Shown in pieces: positions 32,440 to 40,422 of a DNA stretch of 64,000 nt (position 1 is the stretch's first letter; the number at the start of each line of letters is the position of its first letter). The notes under the pieces are model-generated. The model was not told the DNA's origin and did no database searches. It was given only the letters and a program-made list of their open reading frames with translations. Position numbers and translations under genes: made by a program. The stretch covers positions 4,712,001-4,776,000 of the forward strand of contig NZ_CP163518.1 in the NCBI RefSeq assembly GCF_041080625.1, in the 5' to 3' direction. This DNA is from Streptomyces sp. CG1 (lineage in GTDB: Bacteria > Actinomycetota > Actinomycetes > Streptomycetales > Streptomycetaceae).

Positions 32440-32973
32440 TTACCGCTCCATGGTGGCGTCGGCGGGAGTGGCGGCGGCCTGTACGAGGTTCTGTTCCAGG
32501 CGTTCCAGAGTATGCAGGGCCGCGGTGCGCTCGTCGTCGGAGAGGCCCGCCGTCGAGATGTCCTCGAGCTGGCTCCAGACCCGCTCGACCTCGCGGCGCA
32601 GGGCGTGGCTCGCCGCTGTGGGTTCGATGAGCGAGGCGCGCTTGTCGGTGGGGTCGGGGCGGCGGCGGACGAAGCCGGCCTGTTCCAGGCGCCGGACGGT
32701 GCGGGTCATGGTGGCGGCGTCGGAGTCCAGCAGGCGCACCAGGGCAGCCTGCCGCTGGGGGCCCAGTTCCCACAGGTGCATCATGACCAGCTCCTGGCCC
32801 GGATGCAGCCCGATACGGCGCAGCAGCTGTCCGGCGAACATGCGGTGCAGGCGGGCCAGGCGAAAGATCGCGTGACTGATCGGCCCCCCGCCGGCCGCGG
32901 CCGGCACCGGCACGGTGGCCTCCTGCTCCGTTCCCGTGGAACCCCCTCCGGCTTCCGGGGTGAACTCCGCCAT
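32440..32973 (-). CDS. MarR-family transcriptional regulator
   Basis: This 177-residue MarR protein has IFRLARLHRMFAGQLLRRIGLHPGQELVMMHLWELGPQRQAALVRLLDSDAATMTRTVRRLEQAGFVRRRPDPTDKRASLIEPT, covering the winged HTH and the D-x-R wing. The N-terminus is about 30 residues of Gly/Pro/Thr-rich sequence. It is divergent from the Old Yellow Enzyme gene, whose promoter holds ACCTGT...ACAGGT palindromes; these are the likely autoregulatory and target operators. Redox-active or electrophilic ligands are common for MarR/OYE pairs. Confidence 0.9.
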   Translation of the reverse strand: MAEFTPEAGGGSTGTEQEATVPVPAAAGGGPISHAIFRLARLHRMFAGQLLRRIGLHPGQELVMMHLWELGPQRQAALVRLLDSDAATMTRTVRRLEQAGFVRRRPDPTDKRASLIEPTAASHALRREVERVWSQLEDISTAGLSDDERTAALHTLERLEQNLVQAAATPADATMER

Positions 32974-33120
32974 CTCTCTCCCTCACTTTCCTGCCCGAGC
33001 AGCTTAATCCTACCTTCGGGCAGGTGATCCGGACAGCCGTCTGCGCTTCGGCAGTGGATAAGGCCAGTTGTGGGCACGTGACGCGCATCACACTCCCCTC
33101 CCGGAATGAACTCGCCGCAT

Positions 33121-33162
33121 TTACCTGTTCGGACAGGTGATTTACCTGTTCGGCTAGGTAAA
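33121..33162. promoter_or_regulatory. Twin MarR boxes
   Basis: ACCTGT-TCGG-ACAGGT (33123-33138) and TTTACCT-n8-AGGTAAA (33141-33162) are perfect inverted repeats placed end to end, 63 bp ahead of the OYE start. A weaker ACCT-n6-AGGT occurs at 33012-33025, close to the marR start. No gene lies in 32974-33224. Confidence 0.6.
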
Positions 33163-33224
33163 TGCCATGGTGCGGGCCAGTGGGACCCGGGCCGCGGAGC
33201 AGCACTCATCCGGAGGAAGAGACC

Positions 33225-34295
33225 ATGACCACTGCATTCGATCCGATCGACCTGGGCGGCCAGCGCCTGACCAGCCGCGTCGTGATGGCGCCGATGACCC
33301 GCAGCCGCGCCCACGGGCCGGGCGCCGAGCCGACCGAGCTGATGGCGACCTACTACACGCAGCGCGCCGGCGCCGGGCTGATCGTCACGGAGGGCATCCA
33401 GCCGTCGCCGGTCGGCCAGGGCTACCCCGACACCCCCGGCCTGCACACCACCGGCCAGGTGCAGGCGTGGCGGACGGTGACCGACGCCGTGCACCGCGAG
33501 GGCGGCGTGATCTTCGCGCAGCTGATGCACACCGGTCGGATCGGCCACCCGAGCCTGCTCCCCGGTTCTCTGGTGCCGGTGGGCCCGTCGGCGGTGGCCG
33601 CCAAGGGCCAGGTCTTCACCCATGAGGGGCCGAAGGACTTCGTGACGCCGAAGGAACTGAGCGAGACGGAGATCCGGCAGACGGTCGCCGACTTCGCCGC
33701 CGCGGCCCGGGGCGCGATCGAGGCCGGGTTTGACGGCGTGGAGATCCACGGCGCCAACGGCTATCTGATCCACCAGTTCCTCGCGCCCGGCAGCAACCAG
33801 CGCACCGACGCCTGGGGTGGCGGCACCGAGGGCCGGATCCGCTTCGCCGTCGAGGTCGTCACGGCCGTGGCCGAGGCGATCGGCAACCACCGGGTCGGCC
33901 TGCGGATCTCGCCCGGAAACCCGTACAACGACATGTCCGAGGACAACCTGGGCGAGGTCTACTCCGCCCTGCTGGGCCGGCTCGCGGGCCTGGAGCTTGC
34001 CTATCTGCACCTGGTGGAAGGGCCGGACCGCGGCCTGACCGCGTCGCTGCGCAAGGCGTGGCCCGGCACGTTCATCCTCAACCCGTTCACGTACCCCGAC
34101 GCCACCGGCCCCGACGCGCTGAAGCTGATCGAGGACGGCAGCACGGACATGATCGCCTACGGAGCCCTGTTCCTGGCCAACCCCGACCTGCCCCGCCGCC
34201 TCGCCGCCGGCGGTCCGTTCAACACCCCGGACCCGGCCACCTTCTACGGCGGCGACCACCGCGGCTACACCGACTACCCCACCCTCACCGCCTGA
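33225..34295 (+). CDS. Old Yellow Enzyme-type alkene reductase
   Basis: The 356-residue FMN TIM-barrel protein begins FDPIDLGGQRLTSRVVMAPMTRSRA. It has IFAQLMHTGRIGHPSLLPG, the catalytic FDGVEIHGANGYLIHQFLAPGSNQRTDAWGG (His-x-x-Asn) near residue 180, and VGLRISPGNPYNDM. This is the NemA/XenB-type ene-reductase group that reduces activated C=C bonds using NADPH. ATG 33225 follows CGGAGGAAGAG. Regulation by the divergent MarR protein is suggested by the twin boxes. Its last 11 bases overlap the 3' end of the convergent prenyl synthase gene. Confidence 0.92.
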   Translation: MTTAFDPIDLGGQRLTSRVVMAPMTRSRAHGPGAEPTELMATYYTQRAGAGLIVTEGIQPSPVGQGYPDTPGLHTTGQVQAWRTVTDAVHREGGVIFAQLMHTGRIGHPSLLPGSLVPVGPSAVAAKGQVFTHEGPKDFVTPKELSETEIRQTVADFAAAARGAIEAGFDGVEIHGANGYLIHQFLAPGSNQRTDAWGGGTEGRIRFAVEVVTAVAEAIGNHRVGLRISPGNPYNDMSEDNLGEVYSALLGRLAGLELAYLHLVEGPDRGLTASLRKAWPGTFILNPFTYPDATGPDALKLIEDGSTDMIAYGALFLANPDLPRRLAAGGPFNTPDPATFYGGDHRGYTDYPTLTA

Positions 34296-36228
34296 GCGGC
34301 GAGGCCGGAGTTCCCCCGGTCCAAAGCGATCCCGTGGGCCGCGTGAACGGCTCGCGCGGTACGGAGCCGTAGCGGCGGTTGCGGGACGCGTACTGTTGCA
34401 TGGCGCGCCACAGGTCCCGGCGGTCCGTCTCCGGCCAGGGCGTGTCCAGGAAGACGAGTTCGGCGTAAGTGGCCTGCCAGGGCAGGAAGTTGGAGGTGCG
34501 CTGGTCTCCTCCGGTGCGCAGCAGCAGGTCCACGTCGGGCAGCTCCGGTACGTGCAGATACCGGGCGAAGGCGTGCTCGGAGACCGAGTAGGGGCTGATC
34601 CTGCCCGCGGCCGCTTCCTGGGCCAGACGCATGGCGGCGGCGGTGATCTCCGCACGGCCGCCGTAGTTCACACACGCGGTCACGGTGAGGCCGGTGCAGC
34701 CCCGGGTGCTTTCTTCCGCCGCGGTCAGGGTGTCGAGGACGTCGGGCGGCAGCCCCGAGGGCGAACCGGCCCACCGGACCCGCACGTTCAGCGGCCGGCA
34801 CTGGTCCAGCAGGGTGCGCAGGGCCCGGGGGATCTCGTACATCAACGACTGCACTTCGTCGACGCTGCGTTTCCAGTTCTCGGTGGAAAAGAGGTACACG
34901 GTCAGGTACTTGAGGCCGATCTCCAGGGCGCCGTGGACCACGTCGATCAGGGCGTCGGCGCCGGCCCTGTGGCCTTCGGTACGGGGCAGGCCCCGGGCGG
35001 TGGCCCAGCGGCCGTTGCCGTCCAGGATGACGGCCACATGGCGCGGCATGGCCCGGTCGGGCAGGCGGGGCGGCCGCGCACCGGACGGATGGGGCGTGGG
35101 GGGCACACTCGCCTTCCCGGCATGCGCGCGTACGTCGTCGGCGGGGCTCACCGCATCGGTCCGCGTGGGGCTGCTCGAAGCGGCGGGCGCGCCGGGCTGA
35201 AGGGGAAGGGGGAACAGTGCGCAGGCCAGTGCGGCCCGGGCCCGTGCCGGTGCGAGCAGCCGAAGGCGTGCGCTGCGCGGCAGCGCCGGGCGGCGGTGCA
35301 GCAGCGCGGCCGGGTCGCCGTCGACGGCCTCCAGCCGGAGTCGGTACAGGCCCGCATAGGCGTCCAGCGCGATACCGATCACCGGATGTACGACGCCCGG
35401 TACGGCCGCCGTGTCGAACCCGGCACGCGCCCGGCCGGCCAGGCGGCGCACCATGGCCTCGAACTCCGGGGTGCCGCGACGGGCCAGCAGGTCGGCCCCC
35501 CGGACACCCGCCTCGTCCAGGGCCTCCTGGGGGAGGGGGATGTGTCCGCGGGCGAGGTCGTCGGCGAGGTCGACCAGGGCGTCGGTGAGGTAGACCGCCT
35601 CGATCATGGTCTGCCAGGCGAGGGCCGCCTCCGGCAGACCCGAGGCGAGGGCTTCCGGCTCGGTGGACACACCGGTGGCCTTGAGGAGCAGTGAGGCGGT
35701 ACGCAGTACGAGCGGGGTGTTGATCAAGCTGTTGTATTGCCGCCATTCCTGCCAGCTGGTGAACCGGCGGCCGTGGACGTCGCGGCGGAGTTCTTCGCAC
35801 AGCGTGTACAGGAAGCCGTGCGGGATGCTCCAGGTGTGCAGGGTGTGCAGGAGTGCCTGCCGCACGGGGTCGGCGCTGGCGCCGTCGCGCAGCTCGGCGT
35901 CGAACGCGTCGACCCATTCCTCCAGGCGTCCGGCCCGCTCCGCCTCGCTCACCACCGGATCGTCGGCGAGGTCGTCGACCGCCCGGACCGCGCCGTACAA
36001 CGCCCAGGCCGCGATCCGCAGCGGTGGCGGCAGCAGCAGGGAGACGGCGTACTCGATCTCTCCGGTGGCGCGGGTGGCGCGCCGGCACGTCTCGAAGCCC
36101 CGGCGCAGCCCCGGGTCGTACAGGCCGCTACGACGGTAGAAGCCGGCCTGGGACATGTGGGCGGTGGCGAGCGGCAGGGCGGTGGCGAGCGGCCGGGCAG
36201 TGGCGAACGGCAGGAATCGGGGCCGCAC
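34285..36228 (-). CDS. Fused squalene/phytoene-synthase-like and cis-prenyltransferase (UppS) protein
   Basis: One uninterrupted 647-codon frame. Residues about 28-330 form a head-to-head trans-prenyl synthase domain with both aspartate-rich motifs: DDLADD at 85-90, and DALVD (216-220) followed by LADDLARGHIPLP. A Pro/Ser-rich linker (about 341-392) leads to a cis-prenyltransferase domain with VAVILDGNGRWA (403-409 core), FSTENW (447-452), CVNYGGRAEI and DVDLLLRTGGDQRTSNFLPWQ (566-585). All hallmark residues are present; SGE-Q-R is changed to GGD-Q-R. GTG 36228 has GGAGG seven bases upstream and lies one base after the DUF6114 stop. ATG 36156 and, for the UppS part alone, ATG 35049 are alternatives. 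Product unknown. Confidence 0.9.
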   Translation of the reverse strand: MRPRFLPFATARPLATALPLATAHMSQAGFYRRSGLYDPGLRRGFETCRRATRATGEIEYAVSLLLPPPLRIAAWALYGAVRAVDDLADDPVVSEAERAGRLEEWVDAFDAELRDGASADPVRQALLHTLHTWSIPHGFLYTLCEELRRDVHGRRFTSWQEWRQYNSLINTPLVLRTASLLLKATGVSTEPEALASGLPEAALAWQTMIEAVYLTDALVDLADDLARGHIPLPQEALDEAGVRGADLLARRGTPEFEAMVRRLAGRARAGFDTAAVPGVVHPVIGIALDAYAGLYRLRLEAVDGDPAALLHRRPALPRSARLRLLAPARARAALACALFPLPLQPGAPAASSSPTRTDAVSPADDVRAHAGKASVPPTPHPSGARPPRLPDRAMPRHVAVILDGNGRWATARGLPRTEGHRAGADALIDVVHGALEIGLKYLTVYLFSTENWKRSVDEVQSLMYEIPRALRTLLDQCRPLNVRVRWAGSPSGLPPDVLDTLTAAEESTRGCTGLTVTACVNYGGRAEITAAAMRLAQEAAAGRISPYSVSEHAFARYLHVPELPDVDLLLRTGGDQRTSNFLPWQATYAELVFLDTPWPETDRRDLWRAMQQYASRNRRYGSVPREPFTRPTGSLWTGGTPASPLRR

Positions 36229-36229
36229 T

Positions 36230-36631
36230 TCATACCTCCACGCGGTCTGAGAAGCCGGCCAACGGAACAGGCCTCGGGATCCAGGCGAACGCCAGGGCGC
36301 TGCCCGTAGCGGTGAGCAGGAATCCCAGCAGCAGGCCGCCGAGGTTGGCGGCGACCAGGCTGACCAGGGAGGCCACCGCGGCCAGCACACCGCAGAAGTG
36401 GCGCAGCGGCGGATTGCGCCAGGTGGTCGTCCCCGCCACCACGAGCAGGCTCCCCAGACCCCAGGAGGCGGCCCCCGCGGTTCCCGTCAGCCGCAGGAAC
36501 CCCAGGCCGACCCAGGAGACACCGATCAGCTCCAGCCCGCCGAGGACCAGCAGCACCCCCGCCGCGAACGGGCGGCTGCGCCGCCACGCACGCCAGCCAC
36601 GCCAACTCCCCACCCCGGGCAGCGCGTTCAC
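36230..36631 (-). CDS. DUF6114 membrane protein
   Basis: The 133-residue protein has four hydrophobic segments: PFAAGVLLVLGGLELIGVSW, GAASWGLGSLLVVAGTTTW, FCGVLAAVASLVSLVAANLGGLLLGFLLTATG and a C-terminal FAWIPRP. It fits the small actinobacterial DUF6114 family, which is usually encoded next to DUF6230. GTG 36631 overlaps the DUF6230 stop by four bases, and its own stop is one base from the start of the prenyl synthase gene, so the three are a tightly coupled operon. A role in membrane handling of the isoprenoid product is an inference. Confidence 0.8.
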   Translation of the reverse strand: MNALPGVGSWRGWRAWRRSRPFAAGVLLVLGGLELIGVSWVGLGFLRLTGTAGAASWGLGSLLVVAGTTTWRNPPLRHFCGVLAAVASLVSLVAANLGGLLLGFLLTATGSALAFAWIPRPVPLAGFSDRVEV

Positions 36632-37233
36632 CGGTTCCCCTCGGTCTCGGTCGCGCAGCCACCGGAGCCGCCGTGCACGTCGATGCTCACGCCCTGGTAG
36701 GTGACCGTGCCGGCCGTGAACGCGTGGGGCTGTGTGGTCACCTCCCGTCCGCTGACCTTTTCCGCGCCGACGCGGAACAACCCGGTGGGCCGGCTCAAGG
36801 ACGCCTGCGGGACGGTCAGGCTCGCCCCGGAGACCGACACCGACTCGGCCGTGGCCTTCCCCGCCTCCACGGTCAGCCCGGTGGCCGAGGCCCGCGCGAC
36901 ACGCACCACGACGGTCACCGCACCGGCTCCCGGCAGATCGGCGGTGGCCGTGGTGCACGCATCCTGCACACCGGCCTTCTCCAGCCGGGTGGCCAGCGCC
37001 GGGAGCAGCCCGCCGCGGCCCGAGGTCCCCGGTGCGACGGACACACCGGATCCCGACACCCGCGCGGCATGCACCGTGATCGGTACCTCCCCCGCGAACG
37101 CCACGGCGACCGCCCCCACAGCGCTGCCGGCCAGCAGCACGGAGCCGCCCCCCAGCAAGGACAGCAAAGCCAGGGCGAACCGCGTCTTGCTGGTCCGCCC
37201 CTCACGCGTCGTCACAGGCTCGTCATCGATCAC
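36628..37233 (-). CDS. DUF6230 secreted/membrane-anchored protein
   Basis: The 201-residue DUF6230 protein (often annotated as cholesterol esterase without proof) has an N-terminal hydrophobic helix FALALLSLLGGGSVLLAGSAVGAVAVAFA acting as signal or anchor. A beta-rich extracytoplasmic domain follows, with ITVHAARVSGSGVSV, DLPGAGAVTVVVRVARASATGLTV and YQGVSIDVHGGSGGC. Start choice is uncertain: GTG 37233 and 37215 both keep a short basic N-terminus before the helix. It is first gene of the operon with DUF6114 and the fused prenyl synthase, and divergent from the SDR gene. Confidence 0.75.
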   Translation of the reverse strand: MIDDEPVTTREGRTSKTRFALALLSLLGGGSVLLAGSAVGAVAVAFAGEVPITVHAARVSGSGVSVAPGTSGRGGLLPALATRLEKAGVQDACTTATADLPGAGAVTVVVRVARASATGLTVEAGKATAESVSVSGASLTVPQASLSRPTGLFRVGAEKVSGREVTTQPHAFTAGTVTYQGVSIDVHGGSGGCATETEGNR

Positions 37234-37352
37234 ACGCGACCCAACGACCGGCTGCGGCAGAAGTATCGGACAACCCGCACACCGGATAACCCCACCCGGC
37301 GCGCCCACTTTCAGCTGAAGTGACGTTCACACTCCGACCTCGTTGATCAACC

Positions 37353-38276
37353 GTGCGCGTACCCGGATCGCCCTCCGACCCACGTTCTCTCCCCGCTCTT
37401 CCGGTCACCCGCCCGGCCGGCCTGCCCCGGCCGCGGGACGGGCGAGCGACCCCTGCCCCGGCGGCGGTCACCGTCGTCACCGGGGCGGGGCGCGGTCTGG
37501 GACGGGCCATCGCCCACCGTCTCGCCCAAGGCGGCCACCACCTCGTGCTCGGTGACGTCGACGGCCCCGCCGTGCGGGAGGCCGCGGCCGCGCTCGCCCC
37601 GCACCACCTCGCCCTGGAAGCCGATGTCACCCGTCCGGATTCGATGGATGCCCTGGCCGAGGCTGCGGTGAGCCGTTTCGGGCGACTCGACGTCTGGGTG
37701 AACAACGCCGGGGTCGTACCGCTGGGCCCCTTCGACGAACTGACCGACGACGAACTGGCCTACGCCTGCACCGTCAACCTCACCGGTGTCGCGCACGGCT
37801 GCCGGGCCGCCCTCGCCCGGATGCGTCCCCGGCACCACGGCCACATCGTCAACATCGCGAGTCTCGTCGCGGTCAAGCCCTTGCCGGGCCTTGCCGCCTA
37901 CAGCGCCACCAAGGCCGGTGTGCTGGCCCTGTCGGAGGGGCTGCGCCGCGAACTGCGCGGCAGGGACATCCACGTCACCACCGTCCTGCCCTACATGGTG
38001 AACACCCCGGCGGCCGCCGGCCTGCGGCCCCGTCTGCTGCCCGCGCTGCGCCCCGAGCAGGTGGCCGACGCGGTCTCCCGGGTCATCCGTCATCCCCGGC
38101 CACGCGTCTTCGTCCCTCGGGCCGGGCGTCTGCTGTCCTGGATGGCACTCGCCCCACAGTGGGCCCAGGACCTTGCCGACCGCCTCCTGAAAGTGGACGA
38201 CATCGCCCTGCGCGCCGACACCGCCGCCCGCCGCCCCTACGACGCCGAACTGCACCACCGGGCAGGTGCGCGGTGA
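37353..38276 (+). CDS. SDR-family oxidoreductase
   Basis: The 307-residue short-chain dehydrogenase has, after a Pro/Arg-rich N-terminal 38 residues, VTVVTGAGRGLGRAIAHRLAQGGHHLVLGDVD (Rossmann motif), DVWVNNAGVVPLGPF, and IASLVAVKPLPGLAAYSATKAG (Ser-Tyr-Lys site). GDVD after the second strand suggests NAD preference. The C-terminal extension (SWMALAPQWAQDLADRLLKVDD) is typical of SDRs acting on lipids. It forms a bicistron with the acetoacetate-decarboxylase-like gene (GTGA overlap), divergent from the prenyl synthase operon, so it may modify the same isoprenoid. Confidence 0.87.
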   Translation: MRVPGSPSDPRSLPALPVTRPAGLPRPRDGRATPAPAAVTVVTGAGRGLGRAIAHRLAQGGHHLVLGDVDGPAVREAAAALAPHHLALEADVTRPDSMDALAEAAVSRFGRLDVWVNNAGVVPLGPFDELTDDELAYACTVNLTGVAHGCRAALARMRPRHHGHIVNIASLVAVKPLPGLAAYSATKAGVLALSEGLRRELRGRDIHVTTVLPYMVNTPAAAGLRPRLLPALRPEQVADAVSRVIRHPRPRVFVPRAGRLLSWMALAPQWAQDLADRLLKVDDIALRADTAARRPYDAELHHRAGAR

Positions 38277-38905
38277 CCGCCCCCGTCTTCCCCCCTGCGC
38301 CCTGGCAGCTGACCGGCGACATGATCATCTCCGTGTGGCGCATCCCCGCCGCCGAGCTGCCGCCCTGGCCGCTCCCGCCCGGCAGCCGCCCGTGGATCAC
38401 CCGGCGACGCAGCACCTTGGTCACCTTCTGGGTCGACTACCGGGGTGAAGGCGTCCTCTCCTACCGTGAGTTCCTCATCGCCCAGGCCGTACGACATGGG
38501 CACCGGACAGCGGTCAGCACCGTCGCCGCCTGGGTCGACGACGAACAGGCTCTCCACGGTGGACGCACTCTGTGGGGCATCCCCAAACAGCTCGGCACCA
38601 TCAACCTCCAGGCCGGCGCCGGCCGTACACACGCCGAGCTCCTCCTCACGGACGCCCCGCCCGTCCGCGCCGTCCACCGGACCGCACTCCAACTGCCGGT
38701 CCGTGTCCCGGCCCGCGCGCATCTGGTGCAGCAACTGCCCGACGGGGCCGCCTGCCGGGTGCCACTGCGGATCAGCGGACGGCCCGGTATCGGTCGCACC
38801 AGGCTGACGACCGGGCCGTCGACGCCGGTGTCCTTCCTCGACGGCCACCGGCCCCTTCTGTCCCTGACCATGCGGGGCTTCCGCAGCACCGTCGGCCACC
38901 CGTGA
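38273..38905 (+). CDS. Acetoacetate decarboxylase (ADC)-family protein
   Basis: The 210-residue protein has the ADC-like fold, recognised by PAAELPPWPLPPGSRP, TLVTFWVDYRGEGVLSYREFLIAQAV, HGGRTLWGIPKQLGTINL and a C-terminal VSFLDGHRPLLSLTMRGF. The G-R-x-x-WG-x-PK element contains the lysine region used for Schiff-base chemistry in characterised ADCs, but many secondary-metabolism members are cyclases, lyases or inactive. It is coupled to the SDR by a four-base overlap. With the divergent prenyl synthase fusion it suggests tailoring of a terpenoid or polyketide-like intermediate. Confidence 0.82.
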   Translation: MTAPVFPPAPWQLTGDMIISVWRIPAAELPPWPLPPGSRPWITRRRSTLVTFWVDYRGEGVLSYREFLIAQAVRHGHRTAVSTVAAWVDDEQALHGGRTLWGIPKQLGTINLQAGAGRTHAELLLTDAPPVRAVHRTALQLPVRVPARAHLVQQLPDGAACRVPLRISGRPGIGRTRLTTGPSTPVSFLDGHRPLLSLTMRGFRSTVGHP

Positions 38906-38946
38906 CGACACCGAGCCGTGGCCGCGTACCTCGTCCGAGCCCGCCC

Positions 38947-40422
38947 CTACATCCGGCTCAACCCGGCCGTGGCGAACAGGACATCCCGGATCGCCTCACG
39001 GTCGCCGACCTGTCCCGCCGCGGCCTCCTCCGGAGGAATGTGACCTGCGGCCAGCCGGCAGAACTCCGTGTCGTCGAGGGCCACATGGGCCACCTCGAGG
39101 TCTGCGGAGGCGACCGCCGCCGGGGAGTCCAGCGGGATCAGCCACTCGCCGCCCGCCATGCCCTCGATCTCCAGGCGCAGGCTGCGGCCGGGCTCGCCGG
39201 CCAGGCTGAGGTGGCGGCCGCGCGCCGGTGACGCCAGCCCGGACTGCCGACGCCTGGCCAGCGCGGCGGGCAGCATACGGGCCGTGAGGTCGATCATCTT
39301 GTTCAGGTGCCGCGGCGCGGGCGGCCGGTACGGATAGTCGACCGCCTCCGCGATGTCCTCGGCGTGCACCCAGCAGGCGAAGGCCCGGTCCAGCATCGCA
39401 TCGTGCAGCGGCAGTTCGAAGTCGCCGTACGACACCGCGAGTCCGCCCTCGTGGCCGCCCGTGAAGGACACCGTGCGCACCAGGCTGTGGCTCTGCTCCC
39501 GCCAGGGCCCCCGTACCGAGCGGGTGGGTGGGAAGTGGGAGGTCCGCCAGAATGCCTCGGTGCGGCCGGCCGGCCCCGACGCCTGCCGCTCATCCGCCTC
39601 GGTGACCTCGGTCAGCGGGTCCTCCAGGCCGAGCGCGACCGCGATCAGTCCGTCCACGGACAGCAGGTGCGCGATCACACCGGCCACGGTCGTGCGCCGG
39701 CTTCTCGCCGCGTCGGCCTCGAACCACCGCAGCCGCACCGGCGCATGCCACTCGGCGTCCCCGAAATCCTGCAGCAGGGCGTCCAGTCGCGCGGTCTCGG
39801 CGTCGTACGCCGCCGCCCAGTCCGGGACCGGGATGCGTGGCGGCCGGCGCTCCAGGCAGTTTTCCAGGACGCGGTTGCGCAGTCCCGGGTCCAGGTCGAG
39901 GCTCTCCGGCTGGTGCAGCAGGCCGACCGCCTCGCGCAGCCGGCGGGCCTCGTCGGCGCAGCTTCCGCAGGAGCCCAGGTGCTCCTCGACGGCCGCCGTC
40001 TCGGCCGCCGAACAGGCGGCCAGCGCCCAGGCGCCGAGCAGCGACTTCAGGACGTCGTGCGGCAGGTCGAGCGGCACGGGCGGGAGGTCGGCGAGGTCGG
40101 GCAGCGCAAGCCCGGTGTCCTCGACGGAGGCGCGGGGCGTCGGTATGCGCGCCGGCCGGTCCGGCTCGGGCCCGCCGGTCCCGGCCGGCGTCCGCCCCGA
40201 GCCGTCACCGGCTCCGTCGCCGGAGCGGCCGTACCCGTCCTGGCCGCCGGAACCCGCGTATCCCTCGCGGTCTTCATACGGCGGCCCCTGGCGCCCCTCG
40301 TCTCCCGGTCCGTCCCTGTGCCCTTCTCTGTGCCCTTCTCTGCGCCCTTCCCCGTGTCCTTCCCCTTGTCCCCCTTGTCCCTCGTGGTCGTCGGGTGCCT
40401 GGAACCGGCCCGCTCCGCTCAC
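38947..40422 (-). CDS. Zinc-finger anti-sigma factor fused to MDMPI-type domain
   Basis: The 491-residue protein has a His/Glu/Gly-rich low-complexity start (residues 13-60, repeated EGH/REGH units). An anti-sigma zinc finger follows: H148-x3-C152-x2-C155 in VEEHLGSCGSCADEARRL. After it comes a mycothiol-dependent maleylpyruvate isomerase-like (DinB-fold) region, from about residue 205 (YDAETARLDALLQDFGDAEW through FACWVHAEDIAEAVDYPYRP), and a C-terminal SCP2-like part. GTG 40422 overlaps the sigma-factor stop by four bases. It should bind and inhibit the ECF sigma factor encoded upstream. The added domain suggests thiol or small-molecule sensing. Confidence 0.87.
   Translation of the reverse strand: MSGAGRFQAPDDHEGQGGQGEGHGEGRREGHREGHRDGPGDEGRQGPPYEDREGYAGSGGQDGYGRSGDGAGDGSGRTPAGTGGPEPDRPARIPTPRASVEDTGLALPDLADLPPVPLDLPHDVLKSLLGAWALAACSAAETAAVEEHLGSCGSCADEARRLREAVGLLHQPESLDLDPGLRNRVLENCLERRPPRIPVPDWAAAYDAETARLDALLQDFGDAEWHAPVRLRWFEADAARSRRTTVAGVIAHLLSVDGLIAVALGLEDPLTEVTEADERQASGPAGRTEAFWRTSHFPPTRSVRGPWREQSHSLVRTVSFTGGHEGGLAVSYGDFELPLHDAMLDRAFACWVHAEDIAEAVDYPYRPPAPRHLNKMIDLTARMLPAALARRRQSGLASPARGRHLSLAGEPGRSLRLEIEGMAGGEWLIPLDSPAAVASADLEVAHVALDDTEFCRLAAGHIPPEEAAAGQVGDREAIRDVLFATAGLSRM

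Noticed and set aside
35049..36228. Prenyl synthase fusion as two genes miscalled by a sequencing error
   Set aside because: Frame and codon bias are continuous through the linker, and no stop or good internal ribosome-binding site separates the domains; kept as one gene with the internal ATG noted.
37316..37330. TGACGTTCAC as a further regulon operator
   Set aside because: It lacks the second half GTCA at the right spacing; not a palindrome of the same type.
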